A stretch of DNA of 64,000 nucleotides from ZC4RG20 sp963702105 (GTDB lineage: Bacteria > Pseudomonadota > Gammaproteobacteria > Steroidobacterales > Rariloculaceae): positions 3,410,001 through 3,474,000 of the forward strand of contig OY969712.1 in the NCBI GenBank assembly GCA_963702105.1, read 5' to 3'. The notes under the pieces were generated by a model. It saw only the letters and a program-made list of their open reading frames with translations. It was not told the DNA's origin and searched no databases. Of this stretch, positions 43,587 through 52,270 are shown in pieces (within the stretch, counting starts at the first letter, position 1; each line of letters begins with the position of its first letter). Position numbers and translations under genes: made by a program.

Positions 43587-46253
43587 TTATGGCGATGGAG
43601 ATGCGTCACCCATGAGAGCCCGGACGCGGGCTCGTGAATAGAACCACTGCTTCACGAACTGCACGAACACGAGGTATACCGCCGTCATGCCCGCCAGCGC
43701 CGCCAGCAGCGCGAGCGGCGGCGGCGCGAAGCCGAACCAGCCGCCGAGCGGCGTATAAGGCAGCAGCACGGCCAAGGTCACGGCGGCCAACGATGTCGCC
43801 GTCAGAAGCGGGTGCGGCCGGCTCGCGAACGGAGAGCCGCGAGTGCGGATGACGAAAATGACCAGCACCTGAGTCATTAGCGACTCCACGAACCAGCCCG
43901 TGTGAAACAAGCCTTCGCCCGCCCCGAAAACCCAGAGCAGCAGACCAAAGGTCAGGAAATCGAACAGCGAGCTGACCGGCCCCATCACGAAGGCGAAATC
44001 GCGCACGAAGTGCATGTTCCAGTGCCGGGGACGCTCGATCATCTCCTCATCGACATCGTCCAGGGGTATTGCCGTCTCCGACACATCGTAGAGCAGGTTG
44101 TTGAGAAGGATCTGGACGGGAAGCATCGGCAGGAACGGAAGGAACAGCACGCCGCCGGCCATGGAGAACATGTTCCCGAAATTCGAGCTCGTGCCCATCA
44201 TGATGTATTTCATGATGTTGGCGAATGTCCGCCGTCCTTCGCGCACGCCTTCGGCGAGCACGCCAAGGTCGTTGCGGAGAAGGATCATCGTCGCCGCCTC
44301 CTTGGCGACGTCCGCGGCCCCCTCCACCGACAGTCCGACATCGGCGGCGTGCAGCGAGGGGGCGTCGTTGATGCCGTCACCGAGATAGCCGACGACGTGG
44401 CCGCGACGCCTCAGTGCCCGGATTATCCGCGCCTTCTGCGGCGGCGACACACGGCAGAACAAGTTGATGTCGCCGAGCCGCGCCGTCAGTGCCTCGTCCG
44501 TGAGCTCGGCAAGCGCAGGTCCGGTCAGCACACCCCTGATCTCGAGCCCGAGTTCCTGGCAGACGTGCGCGGTGACATGCTCGTTATCACCGGTGACGAC
44601 CTTAACGCCCACATTCAGACGGGCGAGCGACTCCAGCGCTGGGCGCGCGCTTGCCTTCGGCGGGTCGAGGAAGGCTGCAAAGCCTGCAAAAATGAGATCG
44701 GCTTCGTCGTCGAGGTGGGCGTGATCTCGGTCCGGCTCGACCACGCGCCAGGCGACACCGAGCGCCCGGAAACCTTCGACGCCGAGGTTCTCGAAGGTAC
44801 GGCGCGCCATTTCGCGTGCTGCGTCATCAAGCGGGCGCGCGTCGCCATCGCCCGCGCCTTGATATCGCGACGCCAGCTTGAGGACATCCTCCGGCGCGCC
44901 CTTGACCACAAGCATGCGCGTGCCGTCGCGCTCGACCAGCACCGAGACGCGGCGGCGCTCGAAATCGAACGGCACCTCGTCGAGCTTCCGCCAACCGGCG
45001 AGGTCGATCGGCTGCGCCTCCAGGATGGCTTGGTCCAGCGGGCTCTTGAGCCCGGTCTCGAACGCGGCGTTGAGATAGGCGAGCTGCAGAACGTTACGGC
45101 TCTCCTTGCCGGTCAGGTCGACCTGCCGGATGAGCTTGATGCGTGCCTCGGTCAGCGTGCCCGTCTTGTCGCTGCAGAGCACGTCCATGCTGCCGAAATC
45201 GTGGATCGCCGACAGCCGCTTCACGATGACGTCCTTGCCGGACATCCGCAGCGCGCCGTGCGCGAGTGTGACGGAAACCACCATGGGCAGCAGCTCGGGC
45301 GTGAGGCCGACTGCAAGCGCCAGGGCGAACAGGAAGGATTCCAGCAGCGGGCGCGCGAGCAATAGGTTCACGAGCAGCACGAACAGGACCAAGAGCACGG
45401 TCAGCCGCACGATGAGCATGCCGAAGTCCCTGATGCCGAGCGCGAAAGCGGTCGGCGGCGGCGCGGTGGCCAAAGCACCTGAGATCCCGCCCAACCGCGT
45501 GTCGCGTCCGGTCGCGACGACGACGGCTCTGGCGGTGCCGCTGAGGACCGAGCTGCCCATGAAGAGGGCGTTGGGCGGCGCCGCAAGGTCTCGCGCCTGG
45601 CCCTCCGTCGAATCCTGCGCTTGTTTTTCCGCGGGATAGGCCTCGCCCGTCAAGAGCGCTTCGTTGACGAAGAGGTCCTTGGACTCGACGAGCCGACAGT
45701 CGGCCGGCACGAGGGCTCCGGCCTCGAGCATCACGACATCGCCGGCGACGATCTCGACGGCCGCGACGTCGTGAACCGCGCCGTCGCGCAGCACGGACAC
45801 CTGCAGGGCGACACTCTCGCGAAGCTTGTCGGCCGCGCTCTCGGCGCGATGCTCCTGAACGAAATCCAGAATCACGGATAGCAGCACGATCGTCGTGATG
45901 ATGACGAAGCTCGCGGGATCCTGCGTCGCTGCCGACACCGCGGCGGCGACGAGGAGCATCAGAATCAGCGGGTTACGAAACCGGGCGAGAAAGTCCAGCA
46001 GCAGTCGGCGCCGCGGCTGACCCGAGATGCGGTTGGGCCCGAGCGCTGCCAGCCGTGCGATCGCCTCGGCCGAGGAAAGGCCTTCGCCAGCATGCGTGTC
46101 GAGCCGGTCCAGCAGGGCCGCGACCGGACCGCTCCAGAAATCCGGCCCTTCCCGCTTTTCGGAGAGCGTCGCGGCGACACCGCGCCCCGAGCCGTGGCCA
46201 TACGAGCTGTGATCCGGGCCACAGGAGCCCGACAGGAGTCCGCCGAACCGCAC
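43587..46253 (-). CDS. mgtA: Magnesium-translocating P-type ATPase (P3B)
   Basis: This 888-residue inner-membrane pump of the MgtA/MgtB type imports Mg2+. In order: N-terminal cation-ATPase domain, TM1-2, actuator LTGEAYP (Ala replaces the usual Ser of LTGES, as in MgtA), TM4 LTPELLPMVV, phosphorylation motif SDKTGTLT (Asp362), KGAPEDVL, GDGINDAPSL, and the C-terminal helices with MSSNFGNMFSMAG-like and LPVQILLNNLLYD motifs. Length and motifs match MgtA. The ATG at 46253 gives a short non-conserved leader (GPDHSSYGHGSG). No mgtC or Mg2+-sensing leader was recognised upstream; the BON protein gene is 22 bases away on the same strand, upstream. Confidence 0.93.
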   Translation of the reverse strand: MRFGGLLSGSCGPDHSSYGHGSGRGVAATLSEKREGPDFWSGPVAALLDRLDTHAGEGLSSAEAIARLAALGPNRISGQPRRRLLLDFLARFRNPLILMLLVAAAVSAATQDPASFVIITTIVLLSVILDFVQEHRAESAADKLRESVALQVSVLRDGAVHDVAAVEIVAGDVVMLEAGALVPADCRLVESKDLFVNEALLTGEAYPAEKQAQDSTEGQARDLAAPPNALFMGSSVLSGTARAVVVATGRDTRLGGISGALATAPPPTAFALGIRDFGMLIVRLTVLLVLFVLLVNLLLARPLLESFLFALALAVGLTPELLPMVVSVTLAHGALRMSGKDVIVKRLSAIHDFGSMDVLCSDKTGTLTEARIKLIRQVDLTGKESRNVLQLAYLNAAFETGLKSPLDQAILEAQPIDLAGWRKLDEVPFDFERRRVSVLVERDGTRMLVVKGAPEDVLKLASRYQGAGDGDARPLDDAAREMARRTFENLGVEGFRALGVAWRVVEPDRDHAHLDDEADLIFAGFAAFLDPPKASARPALESLARLNVGVKVVTGDNEHVTAHVCQELGLEIRGVLTGPALAELTDEALTARLGDINLFCRVSPPQKARIIRALRRRGHVVGYLGDGINDAPSLHAADVGLSVEGAADVAKEAATMILLRNDLGVLAEGVREGRRTFANIMKYIMMGTSSNFGNMFSMAGGVLFLPFLPMLPVQILLNNLLYDVSETAIPLDDVDEEMIERPRHWNMHFVRDFAFVMGPVSSLFDFLTFGLLLWVFGAGEGLFHTGWFVESLMTQVLVIFVIRTRGSPFASRPHPLLTATSLAAVTLAVLLPYTPLGGWFGFAPPPLALLAALAGMTAVYLVFVQFVKQWFYSRARVRALMGDASPSP

Positions 46254-46275
46254 CCGCCGGGCGCCGAAATCGGCC

Positions 46276-46668
46276 TCAATCGCTCGAGTGCACGGCGAGC
46301 TGATTGTCGACGTCCTTCACGCCGTCGACGCCTTTCGCGATCGAAGCGGCTTTGTCGCTGTCGGCCTGCGAATCGACCGTTCCCGTGAGCGTGACCACGT
46401 CGTTCGAGGTCTCGACGTGGATCTGCATGCCCTTGAGGCCGGACTCGGCGAGGATCGCCGCCTTGACCTTGGACGTGATCGCCGTGTCGCTGATTGCTTG
46501 CCCCGTCTTTGCCGTTGCGTCGTTGATTGCATTTCCGGCAGATTGCGCCGCCTGATCCAGGTTTCTCCCTGCGGTCTCCGCGGGACCGGTCTTTGGATTG
46601 CTGCATGCGGCCAGGCCGATGGTGGACAGCAGCACGAGTGCGAAAGTGCATTTGCGTAAAGTATTCAT
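46276..46668 (-). CDS. BON-domain lipoprotein (OsmY-like)
   Basis: This 130-residue lipoprotein has a signal peptide ending in the lipobox LAAC (Cys22). The linker NLDQAAQSAGNAINDATAKTG is helical. The BON domain (about 60-127) has AITSKVKAAILAE, IHVETSNDVVTLTGTVDSQA and KAASIAKGVDGVKDVDNQLAV. BON domains bind phospholipid or stabilise the periplasmic envelope, and OsmY relatives are osmotically or stress induced. GAGGA precedes the ATG. Same strand as mgtA, which it precedes by 22 bases, so the two may be co-transcribed. Confidence 0.88.
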   Translation of the reverse strand: MNTLRKCTFALVLLSTIGLAACSNPKTGPAETAGRNLDQAAQSAGNAINDATAKTGQAISDTAITSKVKAAILAESGLKGMQIHVETSNDVVTLTGTVDSQADSDKAASIAKGVDGVKDVDNQLAVHSSD

Positions 46669-46789
46669 GACGTCCTCGTTTCGAGATTTTCGGTCTTGCG
46701 AACGAATGCGTGCTTGCTGCGCCAGCGCCGTTTCAAGCCTCCAGCATTCGCGCCGAGTTAACGGCCGTCGGCGCGGGCCAGGGTCGGGG

Positions 46790-47446
46790 TTAGCTGCCCG
46801 TGAGGCGTGCTCGTATTCGGCGTCTGATCGTCAGAACGAGGCCCGCGAGCAGTGACGCGACTCCCCCGAGCGCCAAGGGCGGCAGCGGGCCCGCCGTCTT
46901 CGGAAGGCGTTCTGGCGTTCGGTCCGGCTCCGCTTGCGCGACCTGCACCGGTTCCTTCACGATCTGCGCCAACTGCCCGGGCGGCGCACCCGGCTCGCTC
47001 GCGACCGCATACATCTGTTCGGGGACATACAGGTTGAGTTCCTGACCTCGAGACAGTTCGGAAAAACGGTAGTCGTGCCCGCCGATCGCCACGCGCTGAT
47101 CCGGCGCCGGCATCAAGGCGAGCTCTCCCATCGACCGACCACGACGGTCCTGGAATTCGAACGTAACGGAGCCGTCACGGTTGCGCTGCACGAAATCGGC
47201 TGCAAAACGGGCCCACTTCTTGCCGTCGGACACCACGACCTCCTGACAACCCTCGCCGATTCGCGGAAACTGCGCGAGCAGGTCCTTGTTCCACGCGACC
47301 TGAGCGCAGCTCGCGGCTTGGACGCTAGGCTGTGGAATGCTCTTCGTGTCGAGTCCCTGCTGAGCACTGGCCGGGCTCGCACCAACGAGGCACGCCAGCG
47401 TTGCCGCAATTCCGATGCCAATCGATACACTGATTTTCCCATTCAC
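46790..47446 (-). CDS. LPKTA-motif sortase substrate
   Basis: This 218-residue exported protein has a GTG start (47444-47446) with GGAGAAT upstream. Signal peptide, cleavage near SPASA-Q (about residue 26). Residues about 27-180 form a soluble domain with two Cys (SCAQVAWN, GCQEVVVSDG) and beta-rich segments; no family is recognised. The C-terminus is a complete sorting signal: LPKTAG at 181-186, a hydrophobic stretch (PLALGGVASLLAGLVLTI), and an Arg-rich tail (RRRIRARL). The sortase gene lies directly upstream, and its stop overlaps this start (GTGA), so they are coupled. This is almost certainly the enzyme's dedicated substrate. Confidence 0.85.
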   Translation of the reverse strand: MNGKISVSIGIGIAATLACLVGASPASAQQGLDTKSIPQPSVQAASCAQVAWNKDLLAQFPRIGEGCQEVVVSDGKKWARFAADFVQRNRDGSVTFEFQDRRGRSMGELALMPAPDQRVAIGGHDYRFSELSRGQELNLYVPEQMYAVASEPGAPPGQLAQIVKEPVQVAQAEPDRTPERLPKTAGPLPPLALGGVASLLAGLVLTIRRRIRARLTGS

Positions 47447-48168
47447 TTTGATTCTCCGGTGACAGATGCTTTTGAATTCAGCGCGACCGCCCGCACAATG
47501 TAGCGCTGCGGGGCGCTGCCGACGAAATAGAACGGATAGCAAGTCACGAGCGTGACGGCGGGCACCTTCGTCGGGAGGAGCGGGCGCACATCGGTAGGAC
47601 TCACGACAGAAATGTCCACAACCCGATACTGTCGCTGCCGCGTGAGGGTGTCGATCTCGATGACGTCGCCCACGGCAACGTCCTTGAGCGCGCGGAAATA
47701 CCCGTCCCGATGCGCGGCGATTGCAACGTTCCCTTTACTATCCGGCGCTGCGGTGCCCGCGACCAATCCGGCTCCGCGATTGAGGTTGCGCTCGCTCGTG
47801 TCGGCGAAGACCGGCACCTCGAGTCCTACACTTCGTATGCGCAACAGCGCGGCGGGCAGCTGCCGTGACGCGGCGGACTCGTTCCCGCGGGCCGCATAGG
47901 CGCGAATGCGGCTTTCCGACCAATGCGTTTGATCGGGCGCGCTGCTCGCCCAAAGTCGTTCGACCCGGGCGTTCTCGGTGTTCCGCCTGACGGACGCCTC
48001 AACAGTCGCTGCCGCGTGTGCCTGCGTTCGTGCCTGCGCAAATGCCGTAATGGCCTGCCGCCTCTGGAGCTCACCGTCGGCCCGCGCCCCCGCATACAGC
48101 GCCAACAGCACCAATCCGCTCGCCCAGCAAGCGATCTCCAGCGCGCGGCCGATGGGTCCGCGTTTCAC
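47443..48168 (-). CDS. Class D-like sortase
   Basis: This 241-residue protein has an N-terminal membrane anchor (about 9-28) and an extracytoplasmic transpeptidase domain. The catalytic residues fall in standard places: His153 (AIAAHRDGY), Cys210 (TLVTCYPF, the TLxTC motif) and Arg222 (APQRYIVRA). Length and motifs fit the class D/E group more than SrtA. Sortases cleave LPxTx-type signals and attach the protein to an amine nucleophile. They are uncommon in Gram-negative bacteria, where the acceptor is unknown. Coupled to its substrate downstream; the start overlaps the stop of the GlsB-like gene upstream by four bases. Confidence 0.9.
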   Translation of the reverse strand: MKRGPIGRALEIACWASGLVLLALYAGARADGELQRRQAITAFAQARTQAHAAATVEASVRRNTENARVERLWASSAPDQTHWSESRIRAYAARGNESAASRQLPAALLRIRSVGLEVPVFADTSERNLNRGAGLVAGTAAPDSKGNVAIAAHRDGYFRALKDVAVGDVIEIDTLTRQRQYRVVDISVVSPTDVRPLLPTKVPAVTLVTCYPFYFVGSAPQRYIVRAVALNSKASVTGESK

Positions 48169-48434
48169 CGGGTTACGGTCCGGCGCACGAGCTTCACGAC
48201 AAACAGCAGAATGACGGCGCCGAGAAACGACACCAGTAATGCGCCCAAACTAAAATTGCCCTGATTGATCGTCGATGTGCCGAACAACCCACTGAAGAGC
48301 CATCCGCCCAGAAAGGCCCCGACGACCCCGACCACCACGTTCAGCACTATTCCTTGCCGCTCATTGGTCCCCATGAATACGCTCGCCAGCCAGCCGATCA
48401 GCCCGCCGATGACGAGCCAAATTACAGTATTCAC
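48165..48434 (-). CDS. GlsB/YeaQ/YmgE-family small membrane protein
   Basis: This 89-residue protein (GTG start, GGGAGGAT upstream) has three hydrophobic segments with Gly-rich motifs: WLVIGGLIGWLASVFMG, VLNVVVGVVGAFLGGWLF and FSLGALLVSFLGAVILLFVVKL. It belongs to the family once called transglycosylase-associated proteins, which is induced by envelope, acid or alkaline stress. It is the first gene of a three-gene overlapping operon with the sortase and its substrate. Confidence 0.85.
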   Translation of the reverse strand: MNTVIWLVIGGLIGWLASVFMGTNERQGIVLNVVVGVVGAFLGGWLFSGLFGTSTINQGNFSLGALLVSFLGAVILLFVVKLVRRTVTR

Positions 48435-48972
48435 AAGATCCTCCCGCTTGTCCCTGGGCCCATGTTACGCGCGATGTATGGCGGGGCACGCTCGGTGAAG
48501 TACTTAGTGTTATCCGCTACTTCACCGCCGGCCGCGAGAAAAATGCCGATTTGGAAGCAGTAAGCGTAATATGTCGCCGCTAGTTGCGGCGGGTTCAGAT
48601 ATAAGCCGGTGATGTCGGCCGCTTGGGCCTCGAAGTGCTGATCGTCGATGACGAAGAAGATTCACGCTTCCAATGCAACCGGCTCCCGGCACTGGGCCGA
48701 CATCGCGAATGACGTTGAATAGCAGCCATAGGCCCCCGTTGGCGGCAATAGGGGCCGAACCGGCCTGCGTGAAATTCCCTGATGAGACAAAGCCTAGGGT
48801 TTCCATCTCAACCCTCCGATTGACGTGGAGCGCTTGACACGGTGATAGTAATAGCTTGGACGCACGCGGCAGCGAGCCGAGTCAGACTTGCGGCCTCCGC
48901 TACCGTGCAGAAAAAAGATTCCCGGCATGTTCGCCGCACACACCACCGACGCGGCACAATTCGGGACACTGC
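48435..48972. other. Intergenic region (538 bp)
   Basis: It lies between the leftward GlsB operon and the rightward unknown gene, so it should hold divergent promoters. No intact gene was recognised. A short receiver-domain-like fragment at 48622-48672 is listed separately. Confidence 0.45.
48622..48672 (+). pseudogene. Tiny response-regulator receiver fragment
   Basis: The plus strand encodes GLEVLIVDDEEDSR, the acidic first strand of a receiver domain, then loses similarity and reaches a stop within 15 codons. The rest of the domain is absent. It may be a relic or coincidence. Confidence 0.25.
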
Positions 48973-50721
48973 ATGGCTAAGCAGCGGACCGAGCAAATTG
49001 CCATTGGCCAGAATGCTTGGATGTTCATTGAAGAAGGGATACAAGCGATGAGGCCGCCTCCCGCGCAGCCCCGTTCACGGGGCCCGAAGAAGACCACCGG
49101 TAGCGAATGGATCGGCGGCACGGTCTCGATGCCCGCCTACGTCACCGGCGAGGGCGAGGCGTACAGGCCCGAGGTGTTGCTCTGGGTGGGCGCCGACGGC
49201 GGCATCCTGGGCTCGACGGTTGCCAAGCCGGGCGAGCTTTTGCCCTTGGCCAGCGAGAGCCTGCAGAGCGCCATCGATAGACCGATGTACGGCAGCGCCC
49301 ACACCCCGACGCGCGTCCGCGTGGCCTCGGCCGAGCTGGCCGACGCGCTGCGAGCCGGGCATCCAGGGCTCGACGTGGTCTGCGCTCCCACACCCGAGCT
49401 CGACGAGATGCTGGCGCTTTTGCGTGAGGAAATGACCGAGTACGGCGCAACCGAGCAGTCCTACCTCTCGTCCGAGATCACCCCCGAGGCCATGGGGTCG
49501 TTCTTCAAGGCGGCCGCAGCGTTGTTCCGGGCCAAGCCGTGGAAGCTCGTGCCCGACGACCAGTGCCTGTTCTCGGTCACGATCGAGCAGCTCGGCGTGC
49601 GGGATGCGGCAATGTCCATCATCGGCCAGATGGGGCAGAGCTTCGGGCTCATCCTGTTCTCGAGCCTCGACGACTTCGAAGCCTACCTCGAAGCGGCGGA
49701 TGGCATCGAAGCCCGGGAAGCGCCCGAAATGCCCCCGCACTTCGTCCTAAACTTCGAGCAGGGCGCCGAGCTCGCTCCTGAGCTGCGCCAGGAAATCGCC
49801 GAGCACCGCTGGGAAGTCGCGAGCCCGAACGCCTATCCGTGGCTCGTCGCAATCGATGGGCAGCTGGTGGCGAGGCCGCCGACCGGCAAGGAAGTCGTCT
49901 TGGCCGAGGCGATCGCGCTCGCGCTCACCGACATGCTGGCCGAGAAGAAGGCGCTGCGGAAGGCGTGGGACGGAGGCGAGCCTCTCTCGCGCACGCTGAC
50001 GGCGACGACACACCAGGGCCAGATCGACGTCACGCTATGCGCACCCTACGCGCGCGCCTCCGTTGAGCTCGACCCGTCCCACGGCATCCTCGCCGAGCTG
50101 GCCGCGCTCGCCCGGAACGAAGACGCGATCGACTACGACGCGCGCGCGGCCCTCGAAGGCGAGTTGGTGCGCCGCTTCGCGGCCTCGCCCGAGGCAAAGG
50201 ATCTCGACGAGATCCACGCCTGTCGCTTCGTGATGGATCTCGCGGCCGACTATCTCGGCCAAACAATCGGTACTCTCGGCGCCTCCGACCTGCGCGAGGT
50301 GCTCTTCGAGCTCGTTCCGCGCAAGGTGAGCGTCGGGGCTTCCGAGGCACATTGGATCGTAGAGGAGATCCGGGCCTTCTACGCCTTCTTGAAGCGGGAG
50401 TTCGGCTTCGAGCAGGCCGACTCCTGCCTGCGCGTGCTCGGCGGCAATGCCGTGAAGAAGCTCGAGGCAGGGCTCTCGGACCGCAGCAACTTCGGCATGG
50501 CCAAGTCGCTCTTCATGGCCGGCGCGGATGCCGGCTTCGATATGCAGTCTCGCGAAGGCATCGAGGCCTGGATGGAGTCGGTTCGTGGGAAGCCGCTGCC
50601 CTCACCGATTCCCTTCCCCAGCATGGGCGCGCCGCGGCAGTCGTCGAAGAAGGCGGCCAAGGCCAAGGCCAAGAAGGACAAGCGCAAGGCCACTCGCAAG
50701 GCGCGGAAAAGGACTCGCTGA
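48973..50721 (+). CDS. Large cytoplasmic protein of unknown function with a basic tail
   Basis: This protein has 582 residues. I chose the ATG at 48973 (frame continues upstream, but sequence there is unlike coding). The N-terminal part has GTVSMPAYVTGEGEAYRPEVLLWVGADGG and a segment of about 100 residues reminiscent of families often tied to SEC-C or YecA-like proteins (DUF6930/DUF7309 type). The middle has FSVTIEQLGVRDAAMSIIGQMGQSFGLILFSS and YPWLVAIDGQLVARPPTGKEV. The last 30 residues are almost all Lys/Ala/Arg (KKAAKAKAKKDKRKA), suggesting nucleic-acid or membrane-surface binding. No signal peptide. No SEC-C zinc motif is visible at the end. Function unknown. Confidence 0.65.
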   Translation: MAKQRTEQIAIGQNAWMFIEEGIQAMRPPPAQPRSRGPKKTTGSEWIGGTVSMPAYVTGEGEAYRPEVLLWVGADGGILGSTVAKPGELLPLASESLQSAIDRPMYGSAHTPTRVRVASAELADALRAGHPGLDVVCAPTPELDEMLALLREEMTEYGATEQSYLSSEITPEAMGSFFKAAAALFRAKPWKLVPDDQCLFSVTIEQLGVRDAAMSIIGQMGQSFGLILFSSLDDFEAYLEAADGIEAREAPEMPPHFVLNFEQGAELAPELRQEIAEHRWEVASPNAYPWLVAIDGQLVARPPTGKEVVLAEAIALALTDMLAEKKALRKAWDGGEPLSRTLTATTHQGQIDVTLCAPYARASVELDPSHGILAELAALARNEDAIDYDARAALEGELVRRFAASPEAKDLDEIHACRFVMDLAADYLGQTIGTLGASDLREVLFELVPRKVSVGASEAHWIVEEIRAFYAFLKREFGFEQADSCLRVLGGNAVKKLEAGLSDRSNFGMAKSLFMAGADAGFDMQSREGIEAWMESVRGKPLPSPIPFPSMGAPRQSSKKAAKAKAKKDKRKATRKARKRTR

Positions 50722-50762
50722 AGACACGCCCCCGCCGCTTCGCAGGAAGCGCAACTCGAACA

Positions 50763-50777
50763 TCTCAGCAGCTGAGA
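50763..50777. terminator. Short hairpin between convergent genes
   Basis: TCTCAG-CAG-CTGAGA is a perfect six-base-pair stem with a three-base loop, between the stops of the unknown gene and mscL. It has no U tract. Confidence 0.25.
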
Positions 50778-50783
50778 CGCCGG

Positions 50784-51209
50784 TCAGACCTCGCTATGTG
50801 CGCGCACGGCGTCCCGAATTTCCGTCAACAACGCCACCTCGGCTGACGGAGCCGGCGGCGCGGCGGGCTTCGCCTCCTGTTTGCGCTTCAGCGCGTTGAT
50901 GCCCTTCACGACGAAAAACACGGCAAGCGCCACGATGAGAAAGTCGAGCATCGTATTGACGAACACCCCGTAGCGGATGACGGGGGCGCCGGCCGCGTCT
51001 GCAGCAGCAAGGCTCGGGTATGACTGGCCGTTGAGGGCCACGAACAGGTTCGTGAAGTCGACCCTCCCGAGCAGCAGGCCGATCGGGGGCATGATGACGT
51101 CGTTGACGAGCGAGGTCACGATTTTGCCGAAGGCGGCACCAATGACGATGCCGATGGCCAAATCGACCACGTTGCCGCGCATCGCGAATTCCCTGAACTC
51201 TTTGAGCAT
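50784..51209 (-). CDS. mscL: Large-conductance mechanosensitive channel
   Basis: This 141-residue inner-membrane channel opens under membrane tension to release solutes on hypo-osmotic shock. The N-terminal helix MLKEFREFAMRGN, TM1 VVDLAIGIVIGAAFGKIV, the periplasmic loop, TM2 FVNTMLDFLIVALAVFFVVKG and a C-terminal charged helix (EVALLTEIRDAVR) match MscL throughout, including the Gly/Ala-rich pore constriction. AGGAG precedes the ATG. It stands alone. Confidence 0.97.
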   Translation of the reverse strand: MLKEFREFAMRGNVVDLAIGIVIGAAFGKIVTSLVNDVIMPPIGLLLGRVDFTNLFVALNGQSYPSLAAADAAGAPVIRYGVFVNTMLDFLIVALAVFFVVKGINALKRKQEAKPAAPPAPSAEVALLTEIRDAVRAHSEV

Positions 51210-51464
51210 GTCGGTCTCCTGTTATGTCACGAGGACGCGGGCCTCCCTCGTACTGGTCCAGCGGTCGGCGCGGCGTCGAAACCGGATCAGCCTAAGTACC
51301 CCACACGGCTCCCGGCAGATCGTAATTGCCGAGGGCCGAGGGCGGTGCACTCGGCCAATCGAAAGAGGTGCCCCCACAAAGCCTTGCGCGACTACGTATG
51401 TTTCCTCACGACTTTCTGCAAGGCGCACGAGGCACCACATGAGCGACAGACTGCGCGCAGTCTC

Positions 51465-51609
51465 CGGGCGGATTGAATGGAGGCTTGTGGAGTTGCGCGT
51501 ACCAGTCGTCCGGCACCGTCAGATAGCCGATGACAAGCCCGCCGCCAACGACGAAAAGGAGAAAGAGGACCAGCGGTAGACGCAGGCCGCCGGGCAGGCC
51601 GGTCCTCAC
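51465..51609 (-). pseudogene. N-terminal remnant of a TspO/MBR protein
   Basis: A GTG-started frame encodes the first helix PLVLFLLFVVGGGLVIGYLT, then VPDDWYAQLHKPPFNPPG, matching the conserved start of TspO-type tetrapyrrole-binding membrane proteins (W-Y-x-x-L-x-K-P-x-x-x-P-P). After PPG the sequence becomes unrelated and stops at 51406. Four of five helices and the ligand site are gone. This is a truncated gene. Confidence 0.6.
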
Positions 51610-51646
51610 CCCGTGGGCGGCGTCGTTCGTAGTCAGCGTCTGCCCT

Positions 51647-52270
51647 CTAATGCATCGCCTTGCCGGCCAGCCGCATGATGTCGTCGAGGGCGTTGCCGTC
51701 GCCGTTCAAGTCGAGCATCGACGCAAGCCCGCTCGACGGCGCCGCCACGCCCGTTCCCGTACTCGCCGCCCCCGCGGTCCCCGCAGTCCGCCGCGCGCCG
51801 AACAGCCCTCCGAGCAAGCCTCCGAACCCGCCGCCCGCAGGAGCGGCCTGGGCCGTCGCGCCCGCGCCCCCCTGCTTCGCCATGTAGCCGGCGACCATCA
51901 TGGCCACCATCGGCAGCATCTTCTTCAGCAACTCCGGATTGATTCCGGTCTTCGAGGCGGCATTCTGCGCGACGGTGCGGCTGACGTCCTTGGAGCCGAA
52001 AATCTGTCCGAGCACGCTGTTGCCGCGGTCCACGTGGGTCGGCTGCTGCGCCAGCACGTCGTCGAGCAGGCTGCCGCCGCCGAGCTGCCCCAGAAGCCCG
52101 CCGAGCCCGTCGACGCCCTTAGGCTGCGCCTGTGCCTGCTTCTTGAAACCGCCTAGGACTGCCGGGGCGAGCGCGTCCGCGCCGCGTGCTGCGTCGGTCT
52201 CGCTGACGCCGAGCTCGCGCGCTATGGATTGAATGCCGCCCATTCGGGCGAATATGTCGGTGATCTGCAT
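51647..52270 (-). CDS. DUF937-family protein
   Basis: This 207-residue protein begins MQITDIFARMGGIQSIARELGVSETDAARGADALAPAVLGGF, the DUF937 signature, and has LGQIFGSKDVSRTVAQNAASKTGINPELLKKMLPMVAMMVAGYM in the middle. A Gly/Ala-rich flexible region follows, and it ends with a calcium-binding-like LDLNGDGNALDDIMRLAGK. No signal peptide. Function unknown; several members are linked to stress or adaptation but not by mechanism. AAGGAG precedes the ATG. Confidence 0.85.
   Translation of the reverse strand: MQITDIFARMGGIQSIARELGVSETDAARGADALAPAVLGGFKKQAQAQPKGVDGLGGLLGQLGGGSLLDDVLAQQPTHVDRGNSVLGQIFGSKDVSRTVAQNAASKTGINPELLKKMLPMVAMMVAGYMAKQGGAGATAQAAPAGGGFGGLLGGLFGARRTAGTAGAASTGTGVAAPSSGLASMLDLNGDGNALDDIMRLAGKAMH

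Noticed and set aside
48834..48839. TTGACA ahead of the unknown large gene
   Set aside because: No matching -10 hexamer at a normal distance.
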